Origin: Amantichitinum ursilacus
Lineage (GTDB): Bacteria > Pseudomonadota > Gammaproteobacteria > Burkholderiales > Chitinibacteraceae
Length of the DNA stretch: 64,000 bases
Assembly (NCBI RefSeq): GCF_001294205.1
Contig: NZ_LAQT01000005.1
Location: 82,385-146,384, forward strand
Direction: 5' to 3'
Position numbers and translations under genes: made by a program. Below the pieces are notes generated by a model. That model saw only the letters and a program-made list of their open reading frames with translations, was not told the DNA's origin and searched no databases. Below, piece by piece: positions 27,200-36,137 of this stretch; positions within the stretch are counted from its first letter, which is position 1; the number at the start of each line of letters is the position of its first letter.

Positions 27200-29000
27200 C
27201 ATCGCCTCCCTGGATAAACAGTTTTACGGCGCGGGTGGCTGCGGCATAAACAATCAGCTGGCGCTGCTCGGTCAGCATTGCCACTTGCGCAGTCGGAATC
27301 GAGAAGTGATGGCGCACGACCGGCGACGCCAGCGTATGCAATGTCTCCAGATTCTTGCCGTCGTGCAGCGCAAGCACGTCACGTCGGGGGCCCAGCGCCA
27401 GCAGCATGGGACCGCCAGCATGGGAAAAATGCAGGCCGATGGCGATCCAGCCCGCAGGCAGATTCACTTCTAGCTGGTCGATACCCCTGGAAGGTGTCGG
27501 GGTGGGCAAATACAACATCCAGCTTTCGTGTGGCGTACCCTGCGCGCTACACACCGCGCAACCCGGAAACCGGAATCCGCGGAAATGCCCATTGCTCAGT
27601 AACACTCGGGTATCGGCCGTGGCGGCGCACACATCCACCGGCGAACGCTCGCGTTCAAATCCCAAGCGCTCCACTTGCACCCGACCACTGCTGCGCTGCG
27701 CCATCGACAAAACGGTGGCAGACATCGGGCTGATGGCCAGAACATCACGTGCCTTGCTCTCCAGCGGACGGGCCGCATGATCATCCGCCGGCGCATCAGC
27801 GCAAGTGCTGGCCATCATCAATTCAGCTTTGGACGTCAGCACAAACAAGCGCTGCTGCTTGCCTTGCTTTAGCCATGCCGCATGCAGCAAAGCGGCTGTG
27901 CCCGGCGGCGCCAACACCACATCGGGGGGAATGGGCACCTGTGGCATCTGCCAGTGCACGGTTGCATCCTGCTGGCGCAGCACGCCCCCCACCAGTTTGC
28001 CGCTAAAGGCCAGCGCCAACGGTTCTGCGCCAGCGGGCCAGCGCTGCTTGCGCGGCTTGCCGGGCGTGTCTTGCGGCCCGCGCGGCACCGGAAATACGAT
28101 CACGCCCGGCTCGTCCAGCAAACGCACGGCCACGTGGTTACCCGAAGGTGAAATCAGCGGCGCAGATTTAAGGCTTAGCCGCGCTTCGGTGGTGCGTTGG
28201 CGCGCGGGCCGGGCGCGCGGGTCAAACTGACCTTTCAACAATCGCCCCGCAATTGGCTCGGGTGGCAAAGCCACTGAGGTTTGGCGTTGGGTGCGGCGTG
28301 TCTTGAACGCCACCTCGGCGGCGTCTTGCGCCAGCGCGCGGCCGATGTGCAGCATATGGCTGATCTGCTCAAGCTGCGGCTGGCTGCGCGCCGTCATGCA
28401 CCAGCATTCAACCCCGGGCGCCTGCAGCGTCTGCAGGTAGACATCCCATGCGGTGCGATCCTGGTCTGTGACCAGCGCCCAGGTACGCAGGCGCAACAAA
28501 GCGGCCAGATCTTTGAGCTGGCCAGCTTGCGCCAGTTTGCCGGGCATTTGCAGCACGCCCCATAACAGGCGGGCATCCGCTTGCGCGGCACGGCGCGCCA
28601 GCACAATCCATAACGCGATATGCACCAGTCGCGGCGCCCCCAGTTGCAGAGGGCCAACGTCAAACAAAGCAATGATCAGACGGTCGACGCGTTTGACTTT
28701 GGGCTGCGGCGCCAGAAACAGATGCTCGCCCATCGCGGCGCGACGGATGAATTCGTCGGGCGCTTCGTCGGCCAGCAACCACTCACTGGACAGCAAGCGG
28801 TCATACGGGCCGCGTGTTGCCAGCTGACCCAGACCATCGGGCTCACCCGGCTCCTGCCGCGCCGTCAATGCATTGGAAGCGCCGGTCAGTGCGTCAATCT
28901 GGCGCACCATTTCGCCCAGCGCCACAGCAATTTGCGGGTCGAATTGCTGCAGCCAGTGCTGCCACGGCTGCAGCGCCGCCGGTAAGACCAGATCATTCAT
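27183..29000 (-). CDS. vWA plus beta-propeller protein of the ternary system
   Basis: A 605-residue protein. Residues about 60-240 fit the degenerate vWA-type domain of these systems (LLSSEWLLADEAPDEFIRRAAMGEHLFL, LIIALFDVGPLQLGAPRLVHIALWIVLARRAA). DVG stands where a classical MIDAS would have DxSxS, so metal binding is doubtful. The C-terminal 350 residues are beta-rich, with propeller-like blades (SPSGNHVAVRLLDEPGVIVFPV, PAGWIAIGLHFSHAGGPMLLALGPRRDVLALHDGK). The start at 29000 overlaps the bpX5 stop as ATGA. Confidence 0.7.
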   Translation of the reverse strand: MNDLVLPAALQPWQHWLQQFDPQIAVALGEMVRQIDALTGASNALTARQEPGEPDGLGQLATRGPYDRLLSSEWLLADEAPDEFIRRAAMGEHLFLAPQPKVKRVDRLIIALFDVGPLQLGAPRLVHIALWIVLARRAAQADARLLWGVLQMPGKLAQAGQLKDLAALLRLRTWALVTDQDRTAWDVYLQTLQAPGVECWCMTARSQPQLEQISHMLHIGRALAQDAAEVAFKTRRTQRQTSVALPPEPIAGRLLKGQFDPRARPARQRTTEARLSLKSAPLISPSGNHVAVRLLDEPGVIVFPVPRGPQDTPGKPRKQRWPAGAEPLALAFSGKLVGGVLRQQDATVHWQMPQVPIPPDVVLAPPGTAALLHAAWLKQGKQQRLFVLTSKAELMMASTCADAPADDHAARPLESKARDVLAISPMSATVLSMAQRSSGRVQVERLGFERERSPVDVCAATADTRVLLSNGHFRGFRFPGCAVCSAQGTPHESWMLYLPTPTPSRGIDQLEVNLPAGWIAIGLHFSHAGGPMLLALGPRRDVLALHDGKNLETLHTLASPVVRHHFSIPTAQVAMLTEQRQLIVYAAATRAVKLFIQGGDDATAA

Positions 29001-29440
29001 ACGCGCTGGCCCTGCCGCTGCGCCGCGAAATGCGCCAGTTGCGACGGCGACACCGGCACTTGTCGCTGCAGCGGCATGGCCAGCGCGGGCGCGTGCCACA
29101 ACAGATACGAACCGGCGCCGTAACGGTGTGCCAGCGCCTGCGCCAGCAAATCGTGCGCCATGGTGGGCTCATAGGCGGTGGGCAGCCACAATGCTGGCGC
29201 CAGCGGGCTGGGGGCGGCATAGGCCACCCCGCTGATCCACGGCAGATCCCCCTCCACGCCCAGGACCACCAGCACCTCGGGCCCAGCCGTCATGTGCAGC
29301 CGCGACTGATGTTCAGCGGAGAGCGCCAGCAAACGGGCATGCAACGCCAGCGCGGTATCGCCCCAGCCCACCGCCGCTGCCGGTGTGGCGGGCTGGGTGG
29401 CGGCGCGCCACGTCCAGTTGTGCGTCACGGCGGCCCTCAT
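28997..29440 (-). CDS. bpX5-type small protein of the ternary system
   Basis: A 147-residue protein without signal peptide or membrane segment. It contains LPWISGVAYAAPSPLAPALWLPTAYEPTMAHDLLAQALAHRYG and a C-terminal QRQVPVSPSQLAHFAAQRQ. It matches in size and position the bpX5 component that sits between the MoxR ATPase and the vWA protein. It overlaps both neighbours by four bases, showing a single translational unit. Function unknown. Confidence 0.62.
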   Translation of the reverse strand: MRAAVTHNWTWRAATQPATPAAAVGWGDTALALHARLLALSAEHQSRLHMTAGPEVLVVLGVEGDLPWISGVAYAAPSPLAPALWLPTAYEPTMAHDLLAQALAHRYGAGSYLLWHAPALAMPLQRQVPVSPSQLAHFAAQRQGQRV

Positions 29441-30558
29441 GCGACTGCGGCAAGCCGCTCAACCAGACCGGACCGCAAGGTGCGCAGGGATTCGGGCAGT
29501 TGTTCGATGCTGAAATTGGCGTCGATTTCACGCAGAAGCGCTTCGACATCCTGCGCCGGACTGGCCGCAGCCGGGCTCAGGCACGCCTGTGCCGCATTCT
29601 GCAGCCGCGTGGTGCGCGACAACGGCTGTTGCACGGCTTGCTCGCATGCGCTGTACAAGGTGGGGTTATGCGACAGCGCGATCAGATCGCGTAGTACCTC
29701 GCGCGCCTGGTTCTGCAAGGGCTGCGTTGGCAACACGTACAACAGCGGCCAGATGTCGGCCTCTTGCGCCTGCAAGCGTCCGGCCAGCACGGCGGCAGCG
29801 GCAATCAGCCATTGCGATTTGACAATGCGGCGGTCAGACAACTGGATGCCCGCAGCGCGCAAAGCGCGGATCGCGTTAACCAGCGCGGGCATCGCAGCGG
29901 ACATATCGACTTGTTTAACGCTGGCGCTAAGCAAATCCAGGCTGGCCAGACCGCCCGGCGTGGGTGCGACGTGTTGCGCAGCCGACCAGCCGCCTGCCAG
30001 CATGGCTTCGAGCTGGTCATCGGCAACAGGCGCTACAAACAGATGAATCAGAAAACGGTCACCAAATGCGGCCAGCGCTTCGTCGTCGGGCAAGCCATTG
30101 GCGGCAGCCACGCACACGCGCAATGGGCAATGCAGTTGTGTGTGGCCACGGCGGAAACGGCGTTCGTTCAGAATACCGAGCAGGGTATTGAGGATGGCTG
30201 TGGAGCCAAGAAACACTTCGTCCAGAAACGCGATATCGGCCTCGGGCAGCATGCCACTGACGTCGGTTTCGACGGTGCCTTCACGCAGTTTCTGCAAGTT
30301 GACGGGCCCGAACAGCTCGGAGGGCTCGGTAAAGCGGCCGAGCAGATATTCAAAATAATTGCCGCCCAAGGTCTGCGCCACGCGGCGCACTACGGCGCTC
30401 TTGGCGGTGCCCGGCGGCCCCACCACCAACAGATGCTCTTGTGCGACCGCGGCCAGCACAATCAGCTCGGCCAGTTGTTCGCGGCCCACCAGGCCGGTGG
30501 TGGCGCTGTGCATGCTGGCGCGCAAGTGGTCAGCGGCGTGTTGCAGTTCGGAAATCAT
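29437..30558 (-). CDS. MoxR-family AAA+ ATPase
   Basis: A 373-residue AAA+ protein with Walker A GPPGTAKS (47-54), Walker B IAFLDE (109-114), the MoxR-typical LLGRFTEPSELFGPV (72-86) and ILNERRFRRG, and a sensor region AAANG. MoxR ATPases act as chaperones working with vWA-domain partners. It is the first of four overlapping genes (MoxR, bpX5, vWA-propeller, bpX6), so ATP-driven remodelling of the partner proteins is the natural hypothesis. No strong ribosome site is seen before the ATG. Confidence 0.85.
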   Translation of the reverse strand: MISELQHAADHLRASMHSATTGLVGREQLAELIVLAAVAQEHLLVVGPPGTAKSAVVRRVAQTLGGNYFEYLLGRFTEPSELFGPVNLQKLREGTVETDVSGMLPEADIAFLDEVFLGSTAILNTLLGILNERRFRRGHTQLHCPLRVCVAAANGLPDDEALAAFGDRFLIHLFVAPVADDQLEAMLAGGWSAAQHVAPTPGGLASLDLLSASVKQVDMSAAMPALVNAIRALRAAGIQLSDRRIVKSQWLIAAAAVLAGRLQAQEADIWPLLYVLPTQPLQNQAREVLRDLIALSHNPTLYSACEQAVQQPLSRTTRLQNAAQACLSPAAASPAQDVEALLREIDANFSIEQLPESLRTLRSGLVERLAAVA

Positions 30559-30694
30559 GAGGCAAACCGGTCAATGACAGATGGACTGAGCAGTCTGCCA
30601 GAGTGGCCGGGCGCCCTCCAATCGTCGGCGGCGGGCGATGCGGAAATGTTGCAATGGCATCGACTGCGCGATCAGGCAGGCGCTGCAATCTGCC

Positions 30695-31594
30695 TTACGG
30701 GCCTGTCCCTGCGCTGATCCAGTCCAGCGTGGCCCGCAGCGACGCGGGCAGCATCGGGCCGTGGCTCAGGCCAGGAAAGGTCTGGTATTGCAGTTGCAGC
30801 CCGTCGATCTGCTGCAGCGATTGCACTAGCGCTTTTGCTGCGGCATCGGCGGCCACGCCCGCGGTCGATGCTGTGGTTGGGCTGGCGGGTTCGGCGTCGC
30901 CGCGCATCAGCAGCACGCTCGGCGTTGTGCCGTGCAGCCGTTGCGCCAGCCCTGGCCATTCGGCGACCACCGCGCCGTCGTGCCACCACAGCGAGGGGCT
31001 GGCGGCGGCGTAGCGCGTAAACAGCGTGGGCTGGGTAAACAGCGTATGCAGCACCAGCAGGCCGCCGTACGAATGCCCCCACAACGCGGTTTGTTGCGGC
31101 GTGATATGCAGGCGTTGGTTTACCTGCGGCTGGATGCGTGTCCGCAACAGATCGAGGAAGGCATCCGCGCCGCCGCTGGGCAGATTGGTCAGCGGATCAT
31201 GCTGCTCGCCGTTGCCCACGCGCGGGGTGTAATCCATGGTGCGGCCGTTACGGTCGATGCGCTGGGGCGTGGCGTAGCCCAGCGCCACCAGCACCGGCGG
31301 CGCGGGCCGTTGCGCCAGCTGGTTAAGCAGCGGCAGGTCCAGCGCGGTCATCGCGGCGTTGCCATCCAGCAGGTACAGCACGGGCGTTTGCGCGTTGACA
31401 CGGCCAGGCTGGCCCAACCAGATGCGGTAGTGGCGTTGGCCGTCAGCCGAATCGAGGTCAAAGCTGCTGAACTGATACGCGCTGGCCTGGCGCAGCACCG
31501 GCGCGTTCATCAACATCTGATCAGGCGAGGGTTTGGCGACGGCCACGCCATGGGCCAGCGCCACCGCCAACCCCAGCAGTTGGAGCGCGCGCAT
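30695..31594 (-). CDS. Periplasmic alpha/beta-hydrolase, IroE/Fes-like siderophore esterase
   Basis: A 299-residue hydrolase with a signal peptide (LLGLAVALAHGVAVA), nucleophile elbow GHSYGG (S175) and a catalytic-His candidate in FPGLSHGPML. VLYLLDGNAAM and VLVALGYAT are typical of the Fes/IroE/BesA esterase group that cleaves ferric-catecholate siderophores. The start overlaps the receptor stop as TAATG, so both are co-translated. Export suggests periplasmic cleavage after uptake, as with IroE and PfeE. Confidence 0.82.
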   Translation of the reverse strand: MRALQLLGLAVALAHGVAVAKPSPDQMLMNAPVLRQASAYQFSSFDLDSADGQRHYRIWLGQPGRVNAQTPVLYLLDGNAAMTALDLPLLNQLAQRPAPPVLVALGYATPQRIDRNGRTMDYTPRVGNGEQHDPLTNLPSGGADAFLDLLRTRIQPQVNQRLHITPQQTALWGHSYGGLLVLHTLFTQPTLFTRYAAASPSLWWHDGAVVAEWPGLAQRLHGTTPSVLLMRGDAEPASPTTASTAGVAADAAAKALVQSLQQIDGLQLQYQTFPGLSHGPMLPASLRATLDWISAGTGP

Positions 31595-33825
31595 TACAGC
31601 GCCGCCGTCAGGCTGGTGTAGAAAGTGCGGCCCGGCTGGTTATAGGTGGCGGCGCCGGCACCCGCGATATTGGTCACACCCTGCGCATTGCCCGCGCGCC
31701 ACAAGCGCTTGTCGAAGACGTTATCGATGCCGCCCGTCAAACTGAAATGCTTGTTGAATTTGTAGGTGGCGCTCAGGCCGACCAGCGCATACGGCGACAG
31801 TTCGGTGGTGGCGGTGCCGGTCACCGGATTGCCGTGGTAATCGTATTTTTTGGGCATCTGTTTGCCGTACCACGTCAGGCTGGCCTGGCTGGACAGGTTC
31901 TCGCGCACTTGCCAGTCCAGCATGGAGTTGAGCGTGTATTTGGGCGTCACCGACAGCACGTCGCCGGTTTGTTTATTCTCCGAGACGATCATGTAGGTAA
32001 AGTTATTGCTCCACTTGATCTGATCGCCAAACGGCTGCGTATACGTGCCTTCCAGACCTTCGACCAGCGCTTTGGGCACGTTTTCCCATTTAAAGATGCT
32101 GGCATTGGCGGTGCTGCCGGTACCGCCCACCGCCGTGCCCACCGGCACCAGGCCCGATTCAATCTTGTTTTTGTAATCGTTGCGGAAATACGTAATGCCC
32201 GCCACCACGCCACTCTTGCGGTATTCGATGCCCAATTCTTTATTGACGCTGTTCTCGGCTTTCAGGTCGGCATTGCCTTGCAGATAGCACGCGCTGGTCT
32301 GGCCATAGCAACCCTGGCCGTTGCTATACAGCAAATAGTTGGGGTTGAGCTGATACAGGTTGGGCGCTTTGTAGGCTTTGGCGATGCCAGCTTTCAGCGT
32401 GAAATCGTCGCTCAGTACTTGCGATAGATTCAGCGATGGGCTCCAGTTGTTGCCGACGATGTCATGGTGATCAAAGCGCAGGCTGGGGGTCAGCATGGTG
32501 CCCGGGCGCAGCTCGGCGTTGTCTTCGATAAATACCGAGGCGATTCGGGCGGACGAACTGCTGCTGCGGCCGCTGCTGGTCAGGCCCGCCACGCTGCCAC
32601 CGGCGGTGGTGGTTTGCGTGTTGCTGCTGGGGTCATCCAGTTTCTGCTCCACCCATTCCGCGCCGACCGTGGCCACTTGCTCCACCCATGCGGTAAACGG
32701 CACGTTGATTTCGCTGTGCACAGTGGTGTTGCGCAGCACGGCGGTGTTGTAACCGGTGCCGGAGAAGATGCCTTCGGTGCCGCCTGCCAGCCCTTCCGCC
32801 ACGCGTGTGTTGCGGGTTTTTTCGTACTGGATATAGCTGAGTTCAGTGCCGAAACCGTATTTGCCGCGATGCGTCAGCGCGTAGGTGTCGCGGTACAGGA
32901 TGTTGGTTTCATCACCCAGCAGTTTGGTGACGTTGGCATTGGTATTGGTGTTCTGCGTATCGCCGCTATAGATATTGCCCTGGCGGCTGAAACCGGCTTC
33001 CAGTTGCAGCGATTGCTCGGGCGTAATCTTCAGGTTCAACTGTGCGTTAACGTCGCGATTGCGCACGCCTTCGCGGCCTGCGGGCAGCGTGCCCACCTGG
33101 TTGCCAGTGCGCGCCGATTCGTGGCCCGCGTTGATATCGGCGGCGTCCGCGTCGGTTTTGGCGATATTGCCGTAGATGCGATAGCTGAGCAGTTCCGAGA
33201 TCGGGCCGCTCAGGCCAAAGTCGGCGCGTTCCGAATCGCCTTCTTCGCTGTGTTGCGCAAACGAGTGGTACAGCGTGACCTGGCCTTGCGTGGTTTTGCT
33301 GGCGGCCTTGGTAATGATGTTGATCACGCCACCGGCCGCGCCGTTGCCATAGCGCGCGGCGGCCGGGCCCCGGATGACTTCGATGCGTTCCACTTCTTCG
33401 GCGGGCACCCAGTTGGTGTCGCCGCGGCTGTCGCGCTCGCCGCGCCAGCCATAACGCACCGAATTGCGGCTGGACACCGGCTTGCCATCAATCAGGATCA
33501 GCGTGTTTTCCGGGCCCATGCCACGGATATCAATCTGCCGATTGTTGCCGCGCTGGCCGCTGCTGGAATTGCCGGTCAGGTTAACGCCGGGCATGGTGCG
33601 GATGATTTCGGACAGATCATTGGCGGGCGGGCGTTTCTGGATGTCTGCGGCGGTAATCACCGATACGCCCGGCATCTGTTTGTTTTCTTGCTCGGCCGTG
33701 CCGATGACCTGCACTTCCTCCAGCTGCGTGGTGGTGGGCGCACTGGTTTCGGCGGCGTGGCCCAACAGCGGCAAGGCGCTGCACAGGCTCAGCGTCAGTA
33801 AGGAAAAGGGCGGTAAGCGGCGCAT
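31594..33825 (-). CDS. TonB-dependent outer-membrane receptor, FepA/IroN/PfeA type
   Basis: A 743-residue receptor: signal peptide (residues 1-25), TonB box region (LEEVQVIGT), plug domain (PPANDLSEIIRTMPGVNLTG, RGMGPENTLILIDGKPV, EEVERIEVIRGPAAARYG) and a 22-strand barrel. LRPGTMLTPSLRFDHH is a FepA/PfeA hallmark and the C-terminus ends in an aromatic-alternating strand (GRTFYTSLTAAL). Ferric-catecholate uptake is the likely role, supported by the IroE-like esterase downstream and a two-component system upstream. The ATG at 33825 has GGAG 8 bases before it. A near-perfect Fur box lies 56 bases upstream. Confidence 0.88.
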   Translation of the reverse strand: MRRLPPFSLLTLSLCSALPLLGHAAETSAPTTTQLEEVQVIGTAEQENKQMPGVSVITAADIQKRPPANDLSEIIRTMPGVNLTGNSSSGQRGNNRQIDIRGMGPENTLILIDGKPVSSRNSVRYGWRGERDSRGDTNWVPAEEVERIEVIRGPAAARYGNGAAGGVINIITKAASKTTQGQVTLYHSFAQHSEEGDSERADFGLSGPISELLSYRIYGNIAKTDADAADINAGHESARTGNQVGTLPAGREGVRNRDVNAQLNLKITPEQSLQLEAGFSRQGNIYSGDTQNTNTNANVTKLLGDETNILYRDTYALTHRGKYGFGTELSYIQYEKTRNTRVAEGLAGGTEGIFSGTGYNTAVLRNTTVHSEINVPFTAWVEQVATVGAEWVEQKLDDPSSNTQTTTAGGSVAGLTSSGRSSSSSARIASVFIEDNAELRPGTMLTPSLRFDHHDIVGNNWSPSLNLSQVLSDDFTLKAGIAKAYKAPNLYQLNPNYLLYSNGQGCYGQTSACYLQGNADLKAENSVNKELGIEYRKSGVVAGITYFRNDYKNKIESGLVPVGTAVGGTGSTANASIFKWENVPKALVEGLEGTYTQPFGDQIKWSNNFTYMIVSENKQTGDVLSVTPKYTLNSMLDWQVRENLSSQASLTWYGKQMPKKYDYHGNPVTGTATTELSPYALVGLSATYKFNKHFSLTGGIDNVFDKRLWRAGNAQGVTNIAGAGAATYNQPGRTFYTSLTAAL

Positions 33826-33880
33826 GATCGGTCTCCGGAATGCAGGAGGGCTTACGGCGGCAAGCCCTGAAGACCGCATA

Positions 33881-33895
33881 TGATAATTATTCTCA
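33881..33895. promoter_or_regulatory. Fur box before the siderophore receptor gene
   Basis: TGATAATTATTCTCA matches the 7-1-7 Fur consensus TGATAATnATTATCA at all but one base. It lies 56-70 bases upstream of the receptor start, between it and the kinase gene, so iron repression of the receptor-esterase pair is expected. A GGGCTT...AAGCCC stem (33848-33867) sits in the leader between box and start. Confidence 0.85.
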
Positions 33896-33920
33896 TCTGT
33901 GCGACAAGCACATTAACTTT

Positions 33921-35303
33921 CTAAACATTTCCTGCGGATTGACCGACGGTGAGATCGGTGGCCAGCGCGGCGGGCAGTCGCAGATGCATCTGCAAGCCGG
34001 CCGCGCCGCATTCAGCCCACAGTTGCCCGCCCTGCAAGGCCATGGCGCGGCGCGCGATGCTCAAACCCAGGCCAAAGCCGTTGCCGGGCGTGCCATCCAG
34101 GCGCAAAAACGGCGTAAAGATGCGTTCGAGATCGGCCTGTGCCACGCCGGGGCCGTGATCCTCTATGCACAGATGCCAGCAGTCGCCTTCGCGCTGGCCA
34201 CGCAAATGGATGGGCGCATCGGGCGGCGAATGGCGCACCGCGTTGCGCAGGATGTTGTCGATGGCCTGGGCCAGGCTATCGAGATGCGCGCGCACCGCGC
34301 AACCGGCATCCAGCTCGCACACCAGCAAGGCCAAGGGCCAGCCGGTCTCGAAATGCACATCTTGCGCCAGCGCTTCCCAGACAGACGCCAGCACCACGCA
34401 CTCGGCATCCAGTTGCGGCTTTTCGGCGTCCAGCCAGGCCAGATTGAGCGCGTCTTCCACCAGCCGCTGCATATCGTCCACTTCTTTGGCTACGCGCGCT
34501 TGCAAGGCCGGGGCGGTCAGATTGCTTTCGCTGGCCACTTGCAGCCGCACGAGCGGCGTGCGGATTTCGTGCGACAAGGTACGCAGCAACTGGCGTTGCT
34601 GTTCCAGGCTCTGGCGCAAGCGTTCGGCCATATGTTCATAAGCGCGCGCCAGTTCGCCCAGTTCATCGCGGCGCAAGGCCACCGCGCTGCCCGCCAACGG
34701 GGCCAGATCGCCGCTGCGCAAAGCATTGGCGCGTTCGCGTAATTCGGTAAGCGGCACCACCAGATGGCGATACAAGGCCAGGCCCAAAGCCAGCGCCAGC
34801 AAGGCGGGCACCACGCCATGAGTAAACAGATGCGTGCGGGGCGTCAGGCCTGGCGGCAACAGGCGTTGCGGTAGCTGGATCACCAGGCGGCCGCTGAGGG
34901 GCGATTGCGGAAAGGCGATGCTCACAAACGGTAGTTCGGCATCCAGCCGTTTGCTCATCGGCCACGTCAGCTTGCGCATAAAAGCAAGATGGCTGATTTC
35001 GCGATCAGTGAGCGGCTGCGTGCCCAGGCTTTGCAGGCGCGCGTCCAGCACCGCCACCCACGTGTGTTCGCGCTGCTGCAATTGCTGCCGCCAGGTTTCG
35101 ATGGCGGCGCGATCTCGCGTCGCGGCCATCTGCCCGGCTTGCGCCGCGTATTGCGCCAGAACCGCGCGATCGCCCTCTTCCAGAAAATACGTGCTGCGTT
35201 CCACCGACGTGCCCCAGCCCCACACCAGCCACACCAGCAACAGGCAAAAGCCCACCTGCAGCAAAGCCAGTTTCCATAACAAGGGATGACGGCCCAGCTT
35301 CAC
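33921..35303 (-). CDS. Sensor histidine kinase of the siderophore locus (PfeS-like)
   Basis: A 460-residue kinase: transmembrane segment at residues 11-30, periplasmic sensor to about 160, second transmembrane segment 162-180, HAMP, then RTLSHEIRTPL (H245), N box LRNAVRHSP, G1 EDHGPGV and G2 GFGLGLSIA. The start is GTG at 35303, overlapping the regulator stop as GTGA. A more upstream in-frame start would lie inside the regulator gene. Adjacent receptor and esterase genes suggest it senses a catecholate siderophore or iron status, as in Pseudomonas PfeRS; this is inference from context. Confidence 0.85.
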   Translation of the reverse strand: MKLGRHPLLWKLALLQVGFCLLLVWLVWGWGTSVERSTYFLEEGDRAVLAQYAAQAGQMAATRDRAAIETWRQQLQQREHTWVAVLDARLQSLGTQPLTDREISHLAFMRKLTWPMSKRLDAELPFVSIAFPQSPLSGRLVIQLPQRLLPPGLTPRTHLFTHGVVPALLALALGLALYRHLVVPLTELRERANALRSGDLAPLAGSAVALRRDELGELARAYEHMAERLRQSLEQQRQLLRTLSHEIRTPLVRLQVASESNLTAPALQARVAKEVDDMQRLVEDALNLAWLDAEKPQLDAECVVLASVWEALAQDVHFETGWPLALLVCELDAGCAVRAHLDSLAQAIDNILRNAVRHSPPDAPIHLRGQREGDCWHLCIEDHGPGVAQADLERIFTPFLRLDGTPGNGFGLGLSIARRAMALQGGQLWAECGAAGLQMHLRLPAALATDLTVGQSAGNV

Positions 35304-36034
35304 GCCGCGGCCTGCACGGTCAGCACATAACCATGGCCGCGCACGGCCTGAATCTGCAAGGCATCGGCATGGATGGCGGCCAGCTTGCGCCGCAGATTGC
35401 ATACATGCACATCCAGCCCGCGATCCAGCCGCGTATAGCCGCGATGCAACACGCGCTGGTACAGAAAAGCTTTGCTCAACGGCTCGCCCGGATGCTCGTG
35501 CAAGGTAAGCAGCAAACGGAATTCAGACCCGGTGAGCCCGGCCGCCCGGCCTTCGCAAAACACATCCTGCAGCGCCGCATCCAGCGTGTAGCGGGAGTCG
35601 GCGTCCGAGTGGGGCGCGGTGGGCCGCGCGTTGCGGTCCAGCGCCACGCGCCTTAATAGCGCGTCGACGCGCGCATCCAGTTCAGCCAGGCTAAATGGCT
35701 TGGGCAGATAGTCGTCCGCGCCCTGGCTAAAGCCGGTGATGCGGTCTTGCTCCGCGCCCAACGCCGACATCAGCATCACCGGCGTGCCGCGTTGGCCGCG
35801 TAACTGTTGCAGCACGGCCAGGCCGTTCTGGCCGGGCAGCATGATGTCGAGCAGCACCAGGTCCACCGGCAGGCGCAAGGCCAGCGCCAGGCCGTCATCG
35901 CCGCGCTCGGCCGCATGCACGGCAAAGCCGCGCCGTTGCAGGTGGCGGTGCAGATGTTCGCGTAATGCGCTGTCGTCTTCGATCAACAGCACGCAGGCGG
36001 CGGGGGCGGAGAAGGATAAAGGCGAGGTTTGCAA
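35300..36034 (-). CDS. OmpR-family response regulator (PfeR-like)
   Basis: A 244-residue regulator. Its receiver domain has acidic pocket EDD (19-21), phosphoacceptor D63 (LLDIMLPG) and PKPFSL Lys. A C-terminal winged helix follows (LTGSEFRLLLTLHEHPGEPLSKAFLYQRVLHRGYTRLDRGLDVHVCNLRRKL). It is the first gene of the regulator-kinase-receptor-esterase run. A weaker Fur-like box overlaps the region just upstream of its start, so iron may control the sensor system itself. Confidence 0.87.
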   Translation of the reverse strand: MQTSPLSFSAPAACVLLIEDDSALREHLHRHLQRRGFAVHAAERGDDGLALALRLPVDLVLLDIMLPGQNGLAVLQQLRGQRGTPVMLMSALGAEQDRITGFSQGADDYLPKPFSLAELDARVDALLRRVALDRNARPTAPHSDADSRYTLDAALQDVFCEGRAAGLTGSEFRLLLTLHEHPGEPLSKAFLYQRVLHRGYTRLDRGLDVHVCNLRRKLAAIHADALQIQAVRGHGYVLTVQAAA

Positions 36035-36035
36035 T

Positions 36036-36050
36036 TGATAACGATTCCCA
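36036..36050. promoter_or_regulatory. Fur-like box before the response regulator gene
   Basis: TGATAACGATTCCCA matches the 7-1-7 Fur consensus at all but three positions. It lies immediately upstream of the regulator ATG at 36034, where bound Fur would block transcription or translation start. It is weaker than the box before the receptor. Confidence 0.5.
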
Positions 36051-36137
36051 ATTGGCGAATCTTCTCATTTGCGGCCAGTGAGGGCAATCCGGGTTTTGTA
36101 GCTACGGTTTGGGTAGCGCTTGCGGCGCGGGCCCGCA

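Noticed and set aside
32464..33801. 445-codon frame antisense to the siderophore receptor
   Set aside because: Shadow of the TonB receptor gene, Gly/Ala/His-rich without domain features.
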